Part shown: piece after piece, positions 22,746 through 33,099 of the stretch
Numbering within the stretch: position 1 is the first letter of the stretch
Layout of the letters: every line of letters begins with the position of its first letter
Source: Physcomitrium patens
Lineage: Eukaryota; Streptophyta; Bryopsida; Funariales; Funariaceae
Reading direction: 5' to 3'
NCBI RefSeq assembly: GCF_000002425.4
Contig: NC_037264.1
Span: 12,353,941-12,417,940, forward strand
Length of the DNA stretch: 64,000 nt
Notes under the pieces: model-generated
Database searches by the model: none
Told to the model about the DNA's origin: nothing
What the model saw: the letters and a program-made list of their open reading frames with translations, nothing else
Position numbers and translations under genes: made by a program

Positions 22746-24192
22746 GTTGCTCAACGCGAAGATGGTGTTGTGACCGGGATCGACCAAGTGGGCCACCAGG
22801 TTGTCGATGGGCCCTGTGTGCGTGTAGTTCGCCTGCACGATGGCGCCCAACACCGCAAGCATCGCCAGTCTCCCGTTCTTGATCTCTCGCGTCCTCAGAT
22901 CCTTCAGCTTCGCGGCGTCGCTGGTCTGGCCCCAGCCCAGCGGGTCAAACCACAATCCTCCGGGGTACCCCACGTCGGTGCCCGTCAGCTTGTTGTTGGG
23001 GAATACGGGATCCACGTTCACGCACCCGGGGTTCACGATGTCCGCCCATCTCCTGCCCTCGGCCCACGCGAACAGGATCAGCTCAATCACGAACAGCGTG
23101 GTCTTGTCCGTGAAGTAGTCGGCGTCGCCCGCCACGGTCCACGACGGAGTGTTCAAGATGCCCATCTTCGTCAGAGCTTCCGGGATGAAGATTCCGGCGG
23201 CTCCAAGCATGGCCCATCGGCAGTGCACAAGCTCTGCCTGCACGAACCACTTCAGCGTCTCCGGGTCCGATCCTGCACATGTTCGCAGTACTGAGGAGGT
23301 CATTCATTTAATTTGGAGACCACTTTGTAGAAATATAACTGCGAAGAGTTTTGACACAGATTACTGCATTCACGGGATACTCTTAGAGCAAGCTGCTTAC
23401 CCAAACCGAGGGGGTCGAAACCAAAGTCTCCGGGAAGGCTGCAGAATTGAAATCGAAAACGTGAGATTGCGCACGAGTGACATGTGATTGTTTAAGCATG
23501 TCCCATTTAGATTTTAAGAGATAAACCTGAAAAATGAGAACTGACTCTTGACGGCAGTTGTACTATGCCAATCATAGAAGATAACGAATTTGAATAGTTT
23601 AACCACAGAAATGTAACGTTCTCTACATGTAACAGAAAATTGGCACCTTCCATCAAGCCACTCTGGTGCTTGGCTGCCGGGAAACCACAACGGCCTCTCG
23701 TTCTGGGGAGCGGCAACAGCGGAGATTGTCATGTCACCATTGGTGTAGGCAGCTACCTTGGTCATGCGCAATGCCCGTCCTGAGAAGAACGAGGCCTTGG
23801 TAGAGGCGACATTGGTTTCGAACTTGCTGCGATAGGGCGAAAAGAGACGAAACTCTGTGTTAAAAGTCAAAGAACAATGCACCGCAGCCACAAACTTTGC
23901 AGCGGCACTCGAGAGATAAAAACATGAATACAAACAGGTACAGTATCAATTAACTCAGAACTGATGTGCAATCGTTGGAATCTGAAGTCGAAGGCATGTC
24001 GCAGCACACAGTAAACTATCGCGCAAGCCATGAAGCAATCGGTTCGCAACGTTCATTCCCACACACTGTGCGTTGAATCCCGTCAACAACAACAGAGTGA
24101 GAAAAGACCCAGCTGAGGCTAACTAACACAAACCTGGAGGAAGTGGCAGCGATGGACCCAACACAGGGCTTCGCACACACAGCAGACGCCAT
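22746..24192 (-). CDS. LHCA2: LHCA2-like photosystem I chlorophyll a/b-binding protein
   Basis: Exons on the minus strand are 24192-24134, 23826-23647, 23438-23401 and 23272-22746, giving 268 residues in frame. Exon 1 starts [19 protein letters not shown], typical of a plastid transit peptide. Exon 2 has [14 protein letters not shown], and exon 3 encodes [13 protein letters not shown]. Exon 4 carries helix B ([14 protein letters not shown], with the Glu-His-Arg chlorophyll ligands) and helix A ([16 protein letters not shown]). [28 protein letters not shown] and the end [17 protein letters not shown] are characteristic of Lhca2 in the LHCI belt of photosystem I in the thylakoid. His rather than Asn in ELVHCRW suggests it is not one of the far-red forms. 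A final mini-exon is needed or the frame reads on past the GTAAGC donor; a candidate is 22303-22314 (DYC-stop). The assignment to Lhca2 over other Lhca types is fairly sure. Confidence 0.9.
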
Positions 24193-24444
24193 TGATGCAA
24201 CGGCAACGAGGTCTCCTCCGCAGCTACAGAAACCTGGTTGGGGGGCATCGACTCTTGTTTCTTGAGTGAGAGATTGCAGTTCAGCTTAGCAACAAAAGAA
24301 GAATGCGAAGCTTGTGGATGAGACGGTGGCTGCTGCATTGGCTCCCGTTGCAGCTCCGTTCTATCTGCAACGCCCTCCCCTCGTTGGTTGCCCACGTCTC
24401 CTCCTGCCCAGGTCCAGGTCCCCGCCCTGCAGCGTTGCGTTGAG

Positions 24445-24490
24445 CACAAGATTTATCCCCACTTGCCCACAAGATTTATCCTCACTTGTC
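24445..24490 (-). promoter_or_regulatory. Two 23-bp direct repeats with GATAA (I-box) motifs upstream of LHCA
   Basis: CACAAGATTTATCCCCACTTG occurs at 24445 and again, with two changes, at 24468; a third partial copy follows at 24491. On the gene strand each has GGATAAATC, the GATAA core known from light-regulated plant promoters (I-box). They lie about 250-300 bp before the LHCA start codon. No such pair is seen before the left LHCA copy. Confidence 0.45.
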
Positions 24491-24499
24491 CACAAGTGG

Positions 24500-24948
24500 A
24501 AAAGTGCCCAATATTCTTTATTAGTAGTATATCTCCCAGTAAGTGTGGGTTTACTGTTTAATCAAGATTATTTCTTGTTCTCTCTTTGCTGTCCCCTTGT
24601 GTGTAGATTTGAGTTATTCTACAAGTCTTCCTTGTTCTTCTGTTCTTTTAGGAGAGTATTCTATCTGTTGTCAAGGTCTTTAAATTTCTTTCTTAACAAC
24701 TCTCATTTTTTGTACAAGTTTTTTCAATTTTATTTTAGATTAGAATTTGTTAATTTAGTGGCTACTATGCATGTATGTGCTTCTAACCTATTGTTTAACC
24801 TCCTAGCCTATCCTCTAATGATTCTAATATTGAACTATTGTTGGTTTTCTTTTTTCTTTTTTTTTCAATTCCCTACCTTAAAGTTGATCCTTGCTTCTAA
24901 TATACTGGATATTTTGAACAAACCAACTTAACAAAAATTTTGAGTTGG

Positions 24949-24979
<31 letters not shown>

Positions 24980-25290
24980 AATAAATATATATAAATAAAA
25001 ATAAAATAAAACTAATATTACCATATATCTAATCTTTAAGTCTTTTAATAGCACATGATACTACTGAAGAATATTAAAATCTACATCACTATCAACATTT
25101 CATTTGGTTATGACATGCATTTTTTATAATATTAGTAGTGCAAAGTGGATTGCTACAAATTAATATATATATATATATATATATATCCAGTATTAAAATA
25201 TTCTTTAAAATTTCCATGTGGTAATGTTAAATATATTAAAATTATTTTATAAGTTAAAAATGAGTTTTTGACTAAGACTATAAAAATATA
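24500..25290. other. AT-rich intergenic DNA
   Basis: No gene was seen. The DNA is pyrimidine-rich at first, then AT-rich with TA tracts near 24950-24975 and 25162-25186. The plus-strand open frame here is low-complexity Leu/Phe/Ser sequence and is not convincing. Confidence 0.6.
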
Positions 25291-25304
25291 TATATATATA
25301 TATA

Positions 25305-25475
25305 AGAGAATGTTAAATTGAACCAAGTTTTTACTAAATCGACCCACATATCTAGACCATGATTGCACCTCCCTCTCGTGCGTCCCTGTTCCCATCGTTC
25401 CCATCGTTCCCTACGTTCTCAACCCCCCCGTCCCGGCCTCTCCAACCCCGTCCCGGACTCCCCAACCCCGTCGCT
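25305..25475. repeat. Left terminal inverted repeat of the Pack-type element
   Basis: Inverted match to 27555-27685. It has one full and partial copies of the GC-rich 51-bp unit that is expanded at the other end. Confidence 0.75.
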
Positions 25476-25665
25476 TGTCCTGTCCAGACCCCGTCCTGAA
25501 GTGTGTAAGAGGTTGCATATTTGTGCTTTATTTTAGTGTGGAGCACGGAGCGGCGAAGTTCGCTGCCGTGCATATGGTTTTTGGGGCCAATAATGTAGCT
25601 AAGTTGCTGTTGCACATACCAGCGCCGCAACGCAACGATACGACAGACAAGGCATAGCATGTCCC

Positions 25666-26322
25666 ACACGTTAAAAGAAGGAACTTGATTAAGTGTAGCA
25701 GTGGTGTATCCGGAAGTTCTTGAGAACTGTCGCTAAGTCTCTGCCTTACAGAATCCCAAAGGCGATTAACATCTCTCAAGTTACCAAGAGATAAATACCT
25801 GCACAATAAGCAACACTTTGTGAGAACCGAAGTGAAGGAATTACAGTAAAGAGTAATATAGGTGCTTAAGTGGAAGACTTACAACAAGACGGCCCTTGCA
25901 ACCACCAAATCTGCTTCGCCAGGATAGCACTGCATCATTAGAAAACAACAATATAATGGTAATCGTGAAGAGTTCTTACAAAACGAGAGAGAAGACTTTC
26001 TACGAAATAGGTTTTATTACACAAAAGGGAAAGGGAAACTGGCACGAAGTGATCATTAAAGGCCACTTAAGCTCAGCGTTGGCGGTCGAGATTTTTAGAT
26101 GATGATACTAACACCCAAAGGAGGAGCACGTACAAATAAAAAGAATTAGTTGCATGTAGCTACAGAAATACAACTCCTTGAGCACGTTAAAATGCTTCAA
26201 GGCATGTAAGCGATTAGTCAGGAATTGATGAGCAGTACCTTGTCCATACACTCAACCACTACTTTAGCGAATGTCTCAGGCTGATTCCCTCCCACAAAAT
26301 GTTGTGATGCTTTCATCATTTC
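25666..26322 (-). pseudogene. GET4-like gene fragment (three exons)
   Basis: On the minus strand three exons join in frame. 26322-26239 reads EMMKASQHFVGGNQPETFAK then VVVECMDK; 25929-25883 reads CYPGEADLVVARAVL; 25798 to about 25666 reads LYLSLGNLRDVNRLWDSVRQ, then LPDTPLLHLIKFLLLTC. The order and motifs (HFV.G..PE.FA, CYPGE.DL.VARAVL.YLSLGNLRD.N, TPL.HF..FLLLTC) fit GET4, the alpha-solenoid subunit that hands tail-anchored proteins to the GET3 ATPase in the cytosol. The N-terminal repeats and the C-terminal third are absent; after FLLLTC the sequence no longer matches. Splice signals are kept, so the capture was from genomic DNA. Recognition is from family memory, not a search. Confidence 0.65.
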
Positions 26323-26399
26323 CTGCAGATACAATACCCAAATATCAAAAATAGAAATGCAATAAGCAAATTCAGCCTGGGAAAGCTGATTTCACATCA

Positions 26400-26582
26400 T
26401 CACAGAGCTTCCATGAAGGCTAACTGCTTCCTATTAGAATCAACTGCTTCAGTATCCTTAAGCTGCTCTTCCATAGCATGCATGCTATTCAGCTTGCTGT
26501 GATACATATTAGCAAGGTCTGGGTTTTTTGCCATCCTCGCTATTACTACTCTCCTCTTGAATTTACTGAAAAAACGTATCAC
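26400..26582 (-). pseudogene. Unidentified gene fragment, C-terminal type
   Basis: An open frame ending in TGA at 26400 reads FFSKFKRRVVIARMAKNP and then LANMYHSKLNSMHAMEEQLK, with a charged, helical appearance unlike the AT-rich surroundings. It lies between the GET4-like and C2 pieces. I do not recognise it. It may be a third captured fragment or an upstream part of the GET4-side donor. Confidence 0.3.
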
Positions 26583-26957
26583 AGACGGATTTACAGAGAT
26601 TTTTCTTCCAGGCTGTCATATGGCACAATCTCTCTCTTTCACACAGAAGTCATGCAATGCTAGGTCACTGAAGGATCAGGAACAACAAGGTACGTATAGA
26701 GCTAGCGCTGTTAAACACTGGAGCTCCTCATGAATGCAAGACTTCAGTAGGAATTGGCACATGCCCGAGCTTACTTCACCAAAACTTGTTTATTCGTGAG
26801 TCAAATTCTAGGTCGAAGCTGCCCGTCGCCCTACATTATGGTTCATTGATCAGCTGTGAGAAAATCTCCTCTGAAGGTTTGTTTCTCTTCCATGAGCAAG
26901 ACCTTACGAATTCTGACCTTATCTTTTCCTACGCGATCGACTTGAGTGATACTCAAA

Positions 26958-27240
26958 ATGAAGCTGCACGTCTACGTGTTAGAGGCTCGGAACCTAGCAG
27001 CTCGAGATCAAAATGGTCTGCGCGATCCTTTTGTACGCCTGCAACTAGGCAACACAAAGACAAAATGAGCTGTAATTCTTAGGAATCTGAATCCAGTATG
27101 GCACGAAGAGTTTTTTTTTCAGCGTAGTAGGCTCTGATGAGGACCTGCTTATCACGGTTTGGGACGAAGACCAGTTTTTAAATGACTTCTTGGGTCAGGT
27201 AAAAATTCCTGTTAGTGAGATTTTGACAGCCGAGAAGCAA
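26958..27240 (+). pseudogene. C2-domain (C2-GRAM-like) gene fragment
   Basis: From the ATG at 26958 the frame reads MKLHVYVLEARNLAARDQNG, then LRDPFVRLQLGNTK, a TGA stop, RNLNPVWHEEF, a one-base insertion in a T9 run (27110-27118), VGSDEDLLITVWDED, and DFLGQVKIPVSEIL. This is the N-terminal half of a calcium/lipid-binding C2 domain, closest in style to plant C2-GRAM proteins. The Asp residues of the calcium loops are partly kept (RDQNGLRDP, WDEDQFLND). The stop and frameshift make it non-functional. It ends directly at the minisatellite. Confidence 0.8.
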
Positions 27241-27290
27241 ACCATCCCCCCGTCACGGGGGACGGGACAGGGGGTCCGGGCGGGGAAACG

Positions 27291-27602
27291 ATGGGAACGG
27301 GGTTGGAGAGGCCGGGACGGGGGGTTGAGAACGTAGGGAACGATGGGAACGGGGTTGGAGAGGCCGGGACGGGGGTTGAGAACGTAGGGAACGATGGGAA
27401 CGGGGTTGGAGAGGCCAGGACGGGGGTTGAGAACGTAGGGAACGATGGGAACGGGGTTGGAGAGGCCGAGACGGGGGTTGAGAACGTAGGGAACGATGGG
27501 AACGGGGTTGGAGAGGCCGGGACGGGGGTTGAGAACGTAGGGAACGATGGGAACGGGGTTGGAGAGGCCGGGACGGGGGTTGAGAACGTAGGGAACGATG
27601 GG
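27291..27602 (+). repeat. 51-bp G-rich minisatellite, six units
   Basis: Six head-to-tail copies of a 51-bp unit containing GAACGATGGGAACGGGGTTGG, AGGCCGGGACGGGGGTTGAG and AACGTAG. Because 51 is a multiple of three, several frames stay open through the array (17-residue repeats on both strands), but this is a by-product. The units differ by one or two bases and the first has one extra G. Confidence 0.95.
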
Positions 27603-27690
27603 AACGGGGACGCAAGAGAGGGAGGTGCAATCATGGTCCAGATATGTGGGTCGATTTAGTAAAAAACCTGGGTCAATTTATCATTCCCCT
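27555..27690. repeat. Right terminal inverted repeat of the Pack-type element
   Basis: Reverse complement of the left end: CGCAAGAGAGGGAGGTGCAAT through GGGTCGATTTAGTAAAAAACC and GGTCAATTTATC. Confidence 0.7.
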
Positions 27691-28180
27691 ATATATATGT
27701 GCATAAAATGTATGTTATTTTTAAATTATATTTTTATTCAATTACATACATGTATATTTATATATTTATACATATTTTGATTTATGTGTAAATAATGTAT
27801 TGATTAATATATGCAACAATAATATGAATTTATTTTCATGATATAAATATTTTATTTATTATTTTTTAAGTAGTTAAAAGATCTTAGAAATTTATTCTTA
27901 AATACATATTGTGATTGAATCATAAAATATTTTTTTAATTAATTTATTTCAATATCGTTAAATTCTTATTTAATTTTTATATATTTTTGAAATATACATT
28001 TTTACTAATTATTTTTAGACTAATATTTTAAATTATAATTAAAAATATTATTCGAATAATATTTCTACTTATCAATTTTTTTGAAAAGGTCTTAAAAATA
28101 TACTTGAACTTTTATAAAGCATAGATAAAAGAAATTTTATTTTTTGTCTCTTTATATTTATTCTTATTCTAGAGGTTATA

Positions 28181-28212
<32 letters not shown>

Positions 28213-29059
28213 ATTGAAATATAAAAATAAGAAAAAATTAAAAGTATTAATACAACATTTGTAACTATCTATAGTCTTTAAATAATTATTTTATAAAAGA
28301 TAAGTGATAAAAATATATTTTTGTTTTTATACATAGTTTTAAAAAATATATTTAAAAAAAATATAGATTTTTTAATACAATGTCTTCTTTGATTTAACAA
28401 TAATATATTTTTACTATTTCTTTACCTATATTTTTAATATGTTTATGTTTTTATATATACAACTAAAGTTTCTTTTAATGTTTTTGTATGATTAGAAAAT
28501 ATTTTTTGTATATTCTCAAATATCATCAAGAAGATCTTAGTTGTACAAGATTAAAAAATACAATGAATTAGGGAAAAAAAAAGAAAACACTCTGTTAGAT
28601 TTATAATTAAATAAGTAGCATTAAGATTATACATAGCTTATAATATTTATTACTATAATAACTATATTTAAAAATATTTGGATTAAATGTAGATTTAAAG
28701 ATTTTAAATATATAAGAAAATAATATAAATACTTCCATATATATTGTACAAATTAAGAATTTCCATAATAATTTATAAAATAATCTTTTAGTTAAATTTT
28801 TATAATAATTAAAACTAAAAATAATTAAATAGTTAGTCTAAGAATAAGTGGATATTTTAGAGACATTATTTTCCATCTTAGTCAATTATATATTGTTAGA
28901 GTACTATTAGAAATGCATGCCATTAGATATAGAAAGAATGTAAAGTATTTAATTTGTGGTTGCCAAGTTACATGTTAATAACATACATGTGTAATATATT
29001 TTTATGCTGGTGTTTTGTACCAAGCTAATTAAAAATCAGATAAAGTAAACTACAATTAG

Positions 29060-29099
<40 letters not shown>

Positions 29100-30230
29100 C
29101 AAAAGGTATATACAACTTTGCTATTAAATTATATATTTATGTATATATATATATATATGCATAATATTTCAATCACATTTAGGTTAAATTTAGATTTAGA
29201 CCAATTATTTATGACATAAGTGCTTTTTTTTATTGCCTTGAGTGAATCATTTTTGGAATATATCTAATAGTTAGACATATTGTTATGATTCTAGTGGAAA
29301 CTAGTCAAGTTTAATTTAAATAGGCTTTGATTAATTTTTTTGTTTGATTGCCATGTCACAAATTAACATCTTTTAAAGAAATTTTAAATTCAAAAAGTAA
29401 AATTTAAAATAAAATATGCATAATAATAGAATCATTTACATTTCTTTTATAATATTGATGATGATTTTTTTATTTATTATAATAACTAAAATAGGATAAA
29501 AGATCTCAATTTTTTTAAAAATAGTACATTGCAAAAGAATAACATATAATTGTTTATGTATAGATACAAAGATTCCAAGATCTATTCCTATATTTTTTTA
29601 ATAATTTCTTAATTTTTTTAATTCTTATTGTAAATGTAATTTTTATTAGAAATTATCTTTGATTAAAATTGAATGAAATTTATAAAAATATTAGGCATAT
29701 TAAAAATCCTTAGAAAAAAAGCCAATTAATTCTTGTGATTTTTAATTAAGAATCTTACTTCTTCAACTTCATCAATCAATTGTAAAATGACTAAGTAACA
29801 TCTATTGCAAAGTCTTCAATACTAAACAATGTTTTGTAAGATTATAATAGAACATCCAAACTTTAGCTCCAAGTTAAATGGTAGCAATTCAAATAGACTT
29901 AAATTATTTAGATACTTAGTTGGATAAATTTTTTTATTATTAAGACCATCTTCTATCACAACTGTATTCATACTAAGATGAATACTTAAAACTTTAGAAA
30001 ATCTTATGACAATATGCAAGTTTAGATTATTAAAATTATTGTTTTGTACAAATAAAATTGAATTATTGATTAGATATTCATTTCTACTTTTCTTGTCTTT
30101 GTCCAATCTTGAGTAGATAGCTTAAATGAAAGATTCTAATATTAAATCTACTTTCATATTTTTTTGGAAGATTCATTGTATTTATTTGATAGATTAAAAA
30201 AAATCTGTTTTTAATCTACAAATATAAGAA
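27691..30230. other. Very AT-rich gene-free DNA
   Basis: No gene or clear repeat family was found. It contains a T-run at 28182-28212 and a TA tract at 29062-29092. The minus-strand open frame at 29822-30106 is Asn/Ile/Leu-rich and is probably chance or a worn-out retroelement part. Confidence 0.6.
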
Positions 30231-30239
30231 ATAATAAAG

Positions 30240-31110
30240 GTGAATGGTAAATAAAAACTCTTCAAAAGTATATTAATAATACTATCAAAAGCAAAGGTCT
30301 TCTTTAAAAATCAATACTATATTAAGGCATATTATAGAATATCAATAATACTCTAGTCTAAGAACAAAACATAGAATAAAAGAAATGGCCTCCTTCAAAA
30401 ATCATTAGAATGCAAAGGCATTCTCTAAAATATTGATCATGCTCTTAGTCTTGAAAGAAAATAAAAAATAAATAAAATAAAAAAATAAAATATCCCTCTA
30501 AAAAAATCAAGAGCATACTAAAGTAATATTTTAAATATAAATCATGCTTCCAATTCCATGGCAAAAGACACAATAAAACAAAAAGCTTCTATTAATAATC
30601 AAAATGTTCAAATACTTTGTAGATCATGAATTATAAATGTACAAATTATTGATACATTTTAAATTTGAAAATCCAAAAAAATAAAAGAGGTGAGTACTTA
30701 ATTTTTTTTAACAATATGTTACAAGTAATTTTAGAAGTAAGCTCTTCTTCCTCGTTTTGAAAAATCAATAATATGTTAAAGCACTTTATAAAGCTTTAGA
30801 AAAAAATACAAAATAAAAGCAAAGGTTTCTTTGAAAAATCAATAGGATATAAAGACACTATTTGGAACATGAATCATATTCATAGCCTTAGAAAAAAATA
30901 AAAATAAAAATAATAATCTAAGTTAATTAAAGAAGCTTTCAACCTTAAAAAAAAATAGACAATAAAATAAAATTTTTCTTTAAAAAATCAATACCATGAT
31001 GAAGCAAATTAAAAGATCTCTTAGTTTCAAAATAAAATAAAAAATAAAAAATAAGGCTCTTTTTAAAAATTAACAACATAGTAAAAATTTGAAGAAGCTT
31101 TTGGTTCTAG
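30240..31110. repeat. Degenerate tandem repeat, about 80-110 bp period
   Basis: A theme recurs roughly ten times: CTTCTTTAAAAATCAATA, then words like ATATTAAAGCA, TTATAGA, ATGAATCATGCTC, CCTTAGAAAAAAAATAAAA. Copies are diverged and of unequal length (see 30290-30370, 30385-30460, 30500-30560, 30770-30830, 30835-30900). Confidence 0.6.
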
Positions 31111-31399
31111 GATGTTAATGAAAGATGTATGCAAGCACAAAGTAATAGAAATTATTGTTGTAAGAATGCATACCATGGAATTCTAAAAACTTGGTCTTTC
31201 TTTCCAAAAGAATCATAAATAATACATATAAAAATTATCTTAAAATAATAATCTATAAAAAATATATTTTTTTATTTTATTTTATTTAATTAAAATAAAT
31301 AAAAATAGTGCATCATGAAAAATTACTAAAAACATATTAAGAATGTTATATACATATTTTAAAGAGCTATTCAATAAATAATTAGGCTTCTTCAAATTC

Positions 31400-32303
31400 A
31401 TTTCTAAATGCATATTTTTATAAATTTATAAACTTTAATATGAGACCAAATCTTTAATTGTTGTAAAGAAGCATAAAAAATCTATTCTCTTGAGCCTTTT
31501 ATGACATTCTATAGAACCTCTAAAATGTGTTGATTTTATACATTACATATTTTAACTTACAAGGTAATTTTTCTATATAGGTGCCATATAATTAGCTTGT
31601 TCCACAAGCTACCAACATGTGTGGCAAGTAGTTAACTTATTGACTAAGTTTCTAACCTACCAATCAACTATAAACACATGTAAAGTCAAAATAACATCTA
31701 TAAAGCTTCTAAGAAGCTTTTTTAGAAGATATTATGAAATTAATCTAATTTTATTTATTTCTATTTATTTATATTATTTACATAATAATTAAAATAAATA
31801 TATATATCTATGACATCAATCTCTTTTTTAGAGACAAGTTCCACAAGTAGTGGTAATCACATATTGAAGAAGTTTAAAATACAGAAAATTATATTTTCCA
31901 CATACTCTAATCTTTTTTTCCTTTGAAGGTTGTGATAATTGGAATGTCTCATCTCATAAGTCAATAAATAATGGTCCTTTAGTTGAATTTGCTAGCTCTT
32001 GATTTTCCATTTTTTTTACGCTATAATTATATATAAACTATAAATAAGTATAGAAAGTAGAATGTAACCTTGTTAAATTGTGTTTCTTTTATAGCAAAGA
32101 TTTGCTATTATTTATTTTAGTTTTGATGGATGTTGTTGATGAAAAGCTTTTACCTTCTTTGCTCCATTTGTAAGATTTTTTGCTGACTTTTATGTACATT
32201 TGCTAATATTGTATCTGTGCCAATGAATAAGATATTCCAACTTATATTGATGTTGCCTTAAGTTTAAGGCTTCTTCTACCTTAAATTCTTTATTATTATC
32301 CAC
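31400..32303 (-). repeat. LTR remnant of gypsy element E (left)
   Basis: Shares long stretches with 54,240-56,060, for example CACAAGCTACCAA, TTAACTTATTGACTAAGTTT, CAACTATAAACACATGTAAA and CCAATGAATAAGATATTCCAA. Compared with the right copy it has a deletion near 31,920. At 32303 it is interrupted by the LTR of element 1. As the following coding pieces are on the minus strand, this is the 3' LTR side of E. Confidence 0.6.
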
Positions 32304-32760
32304 TGTTATTGAAACAAGACTAAACTATCTCAAAAATCCAAGTTTCTTCTAATGCACAACAACATAAAGCCTCATGACAAAATATGATAAAAAAAACTAG
32401 AAAAAAACTAAATGAAACTAAACAAAATAGGACATGAAAGACAAAATTGAGTATACAAAAACATAACAAAACATATATGAACAAAAAGATGCAAAACCAA
32501 ACTTTACTAAGAAAAATGATCCGAAGCCATACCTGAGCAGATGCTCCAAAAGACCCTGTCCAATCCTACTTATACCTTGTCCTACCACCTTAGACTTTCT
32601 AAAATGTTCTTAGGTGGTGGATTCTATGTAAATAATTGCCATAAATTCATTTTAGAATATTCTATGATGGATCCTACTTAATCTACTAACCTAACTCCAA
32701 TTCTAAAAACTTGTATGGTTCTTATCATCTATATAATTATCTTATCTATACCTTGTTACA
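32304..32760 (-). repeat. LTR (3') of element 1
   Basis: Starts TGTTATTG and ends TTGTTACA; homologous to 39027-39580, 41541-41966 and 51151-51630. Confidence 0.7.
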
Positions 32761-33099
32761 ATTAATCTCTTTCCACTAATATAGAAGGTCTTTATTTTAC
32801 TTTTAATGGTATCTCCAAATTGTCTCTTAGTAATGGATGAGATATTATGCATGTTCCTATGTTACATTGTAAACAGAATAACCTTTTTAAAGAACCTTGT
32901 ACTAAAGTTGTAGACGTCCACTGCCACGACAAAGGTAGCAATGTTCCAAAATATTGTCCACTTCATATTTTAGTTGATCATCAATTACAATTGATAGTAG
33001 TGGTGGTTGGTGTCAATTTCAAAAATACTTTGGCTCAATATAAAATTTCTTTAATTGTAAAACATGGAAGTTTGGATGGACCTAAATATGTGGCAGAAG

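Larger units (their letters stand above)
21191..23276 (-). repeat. Right arm of the 2.09-kb inverted repeat
   Basis: Reverse-complement partner of 18949-21038. It holds the intact form of LHCA exon 4, a C11 (G11 on +) tract, the second U6 gene and the mirrored AT-rich part. The match ends at the exon 4 acceptor (23276), beyond which exons 1-3 of the two copies are clearly diverged. Confidence 0.93.
25300..27690. mobile_element. Pack-type transposon with long inverted ends and captured gene pieces
   Basis: The left end (25305-25475) and the reverse complement of the right end (about 27290-27690) share AAATTGA-CC, TTTTTACTAAATCGACCC, ATGATTGCACCTCCCTCTC and then the GTTCCCATCGTTCCC...CCCGTCCCGGCCTCTCCAACCCC unit. 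The inverted ends therefore run to at least 150 bp. Between them lie fragments of a GET4-like gene (-) and a C2-domain gene (+). No transposase is present. This design, long terminal inverted repeats around pieces of unrelated host genes, is that of Mutator-like Pack-MULEs. Both ends abut TA-rich sequence, so a target duplication cannot be read. Confidence 0.7.

Noticed and set aside
22770..23294. 174-codon plus-strand frame
   Set aside because: It is the antisense of LHCA exon 4 and has no family features.
24314..24931. 205-codon plus-strand frame
   Set aside because: The first part is antisense to the LHCA upstream region and the rest is Leu/Phe/Ser-rich, pyrimidine-driven; no motif.
27212..27659. 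Frames of 122-140 codons with 17-residue repeats on both strands
   Set aside because: Produced by the 51-bp minisatellite, whose length is a multiple of three; no start context or splice evidence.
29822..30106. 94-codon minus-strand frame
   Set aside because: Asn/Ile/Leu-rich translation of AT-rich DNA; no recognisable domain.
30240..31110. CRISPR-like array
   Set aside because: Units are diverged with no constant repeat or unique spacers, and the genome is a plant nucleus.
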